From Flaviramulus sp. (lineage in GTDB: Bacteria; Bacteroidota; Bacteroidia; Flavobacteriales; Flavobacteriaceae): DNA of 6,323 nucleotides. Each line of letters starts with the position of its first letter. The stretch's first letter is position 1. Positions 5,596 through 6,323 of the stretch are shown here, one piece after another. The DNA lies in assembly GCA_023255235.1 (NCBI GenBank), contig JALRJA010000024.1:1-6323 (forward strand), given 5' to 3'. The notes under the pieces were generated by a model. That model did not search any database. It was not told the DNA's origin and worked only from the letters and a program-made list of their open reading frames with translations. A program made the position numbers and the translations under genes.

Positions 5596-6323
5596 ATGGC
5601 ATTTGATATTGAAATGATAAAAGGTGTTTACACCAAAATGGCAGAACGTGTTGATAAAGCACGACATATTGTAGGAAAACCATTAACACTTTCAGAAAAG
5701 ATTTTATATTCACATTTATGGGATGGCAATCCTACAGAAGCATTTACAAGAGGTAAAGATTATGTAGATTTTGCTCCCGATAGAATTGCCTGTCAAGATG
5801 CCACAGCTCAAATGGCGTTATTACAATTTATGCAAGCTGGTAAAAATAAAGTTGCAGTACCAACTACTGTTCATTGTGATCATTTAATTCAAGCAAAAGA
5901 AGGTGCTACTGTAGATTTAAAGCATGCCAATACTGTAAGCAGCGAAGTATTTAACTTTTTAGAATCGGTTTCAAATAAATATGGCATTGGTTTCTGGAAA
6001 CCAGGAGCCGGAATTATACACCAAGTAGTTTTAGAAAACTATGCCTTTCCTGGTGGTATGATGATAGGTACAGATTCTCATACCGTTAATGCAGGTGGTT
6101 TAGGAATGATTGCCATAGGCGTAGGTGGTGCAGATGCCGTAGATGTTATGGCTGGTATGGCTTGGGAACTTAAATTCCCAAAATTAATTGGCGTAAGATT
6201 AACCGGAAAACTTTCTGGCTGGACGGCACCTAAAGACGTTATTTTAAAAGTAGCCGAAATTTTAACCGTAAAAGGCGGCACAGGTGCTATTGTTGAATAT
6301 TTTGGACCAGGAGCTTTAGCTCT
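5596..6323 (+). CDS. acn: Aconitate hydratase, mitochondrial-type, N-terminal part (cut by window edge)
   Basis: The first 242 residues of an enzyme that normally has about 750. It interconverts citrate and isocitrate through cis-aconitate in the cytoplasmic TCA cycle, using a [4Fe-4S] cluster. Recognisable aconitase signatures are [13 protein letters not shown] (66-78), [11 protein letters not shown] (88-98, with the active-site D95-H96 pair), GAGIIHQ (137-143, H142) and [15 protein letters not shown] (156-170, with D160, S161 and H162 matching the catalytic Asp-Ser-His of mitochondrial aconitase), followed by [13 protein letters not shown]. The three cluster-binding cysteines lie further downstream, outside the window. 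The frame is intact to the edge, so this is truncation by the window, not a pseudogene. The ATG at 5596 begins the usual short N-terminal segment and has an A/T-rich leader. A 194-base gap with hairpins separates it from MoxR, so it is probably its own transcription unit. Confidence 0.97.
   Translation, partial: MAFDIEMIKGVYTKMAERVDKARHIVGKPLTLSEKILYSHLWDGNPTEAFTRGKDYVDFAPDRIACQDATAQMALLQFMQAGKNKVAVPTTVHCDHLIQAKEGATVDLKHANTVSSEVFNFLESVSNKYGIGFWKPGAGIIHQVVLENYAFPGGMMIGTDSHTVNAGGLGMIAIGVGGADAVDVMAGMAWELKFPKLIGVRLTGKLSGWTAPKDVILKVAEILTVKGGTGAIVEYFGPGALA

Noticed and set aside
6078..6281. Minus-strand open frame of 67 residues inside aconitase
   Set aside because: Antisense of highly conserved aconitase motifs (GTDSHT to [11 protein letters not shown]), which fully explain the sequence.
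5596..6323. Truncated or frameshifted aconitase
   Set aside because: The frame is intact to the last base with all N-terminal signatures in order; the missing part is outside the window.
1..6323. Mobile element, CRISPR array, tRNA or defence system
   Set aside because: No transposase, integrase, regularly spaced repeats, tRNA-like cloverleaf or nuclease/helicase modules were seen. Coding frames and base composition are uniform across the window.

Overview
This is an AT-rich, Flavobacteriaceae-like stretch of a Bacteroidota chromosome. The evidence is the low GC content, A-rich leaders instead of Shine-Dalgarno sequences, a textbook Bacteroidota promoter (TTG, 19 bases, TAnnTTTG) and the protein families present. 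Genus cannot be resolved from the sequence alone. All five genes read on the + strand; the fifth runs off the right edge.

Layout: 1-133 is a leader with a strong promoter at 76-105 and a possible leftward promoter element at 22-29. Then come four closely spaced genes that look like one operon. They are a large secreted parvulin-type peptidyl-prolyl isomerase/chaperone (134-2089), a small SurA/PpiD-like lipoprotein without recognisable catalytic histidines (2086-2940, GTG start, 4-base overlap), a SurA-type chaperone (3028-4443) and a MoxR-family AAA+ ATPase (4448-5401, 4-base gap). A 194-base intergenic region with two AT-rich hairpins follows. The 5' third of an aconitate hydratase gene starts at 5596.

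How the genes work together: the first three products all carry export signals and share the SurA/PpiD plan, with an N-terminal chaperone segment, parvulin domains and a C-terminal helical tail. They probably form a periplasmic chaperone set that escorts outer-membrane proteins (inference from family). One is soluble with two intact PPIase domains, one is membrane-anchored and probably non-catalytic, and one is SurA-like with half-degenerate domains. MoxR is cytoplasmic, and its link to the set is positional only. Aconitase (TCA cycle) is probably a separate transcription unit.

I see no mobile element, CRISPR array, RNA gene or defence system. The arrangement looks like ordinary flavobacterial core genome. 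The points worth a second look are the paralogous chaperone trio with graded loss of catalytic histidines, the lone cysteine pair in the SurA protein, and a MoxR ATPase without its usual partners in view.
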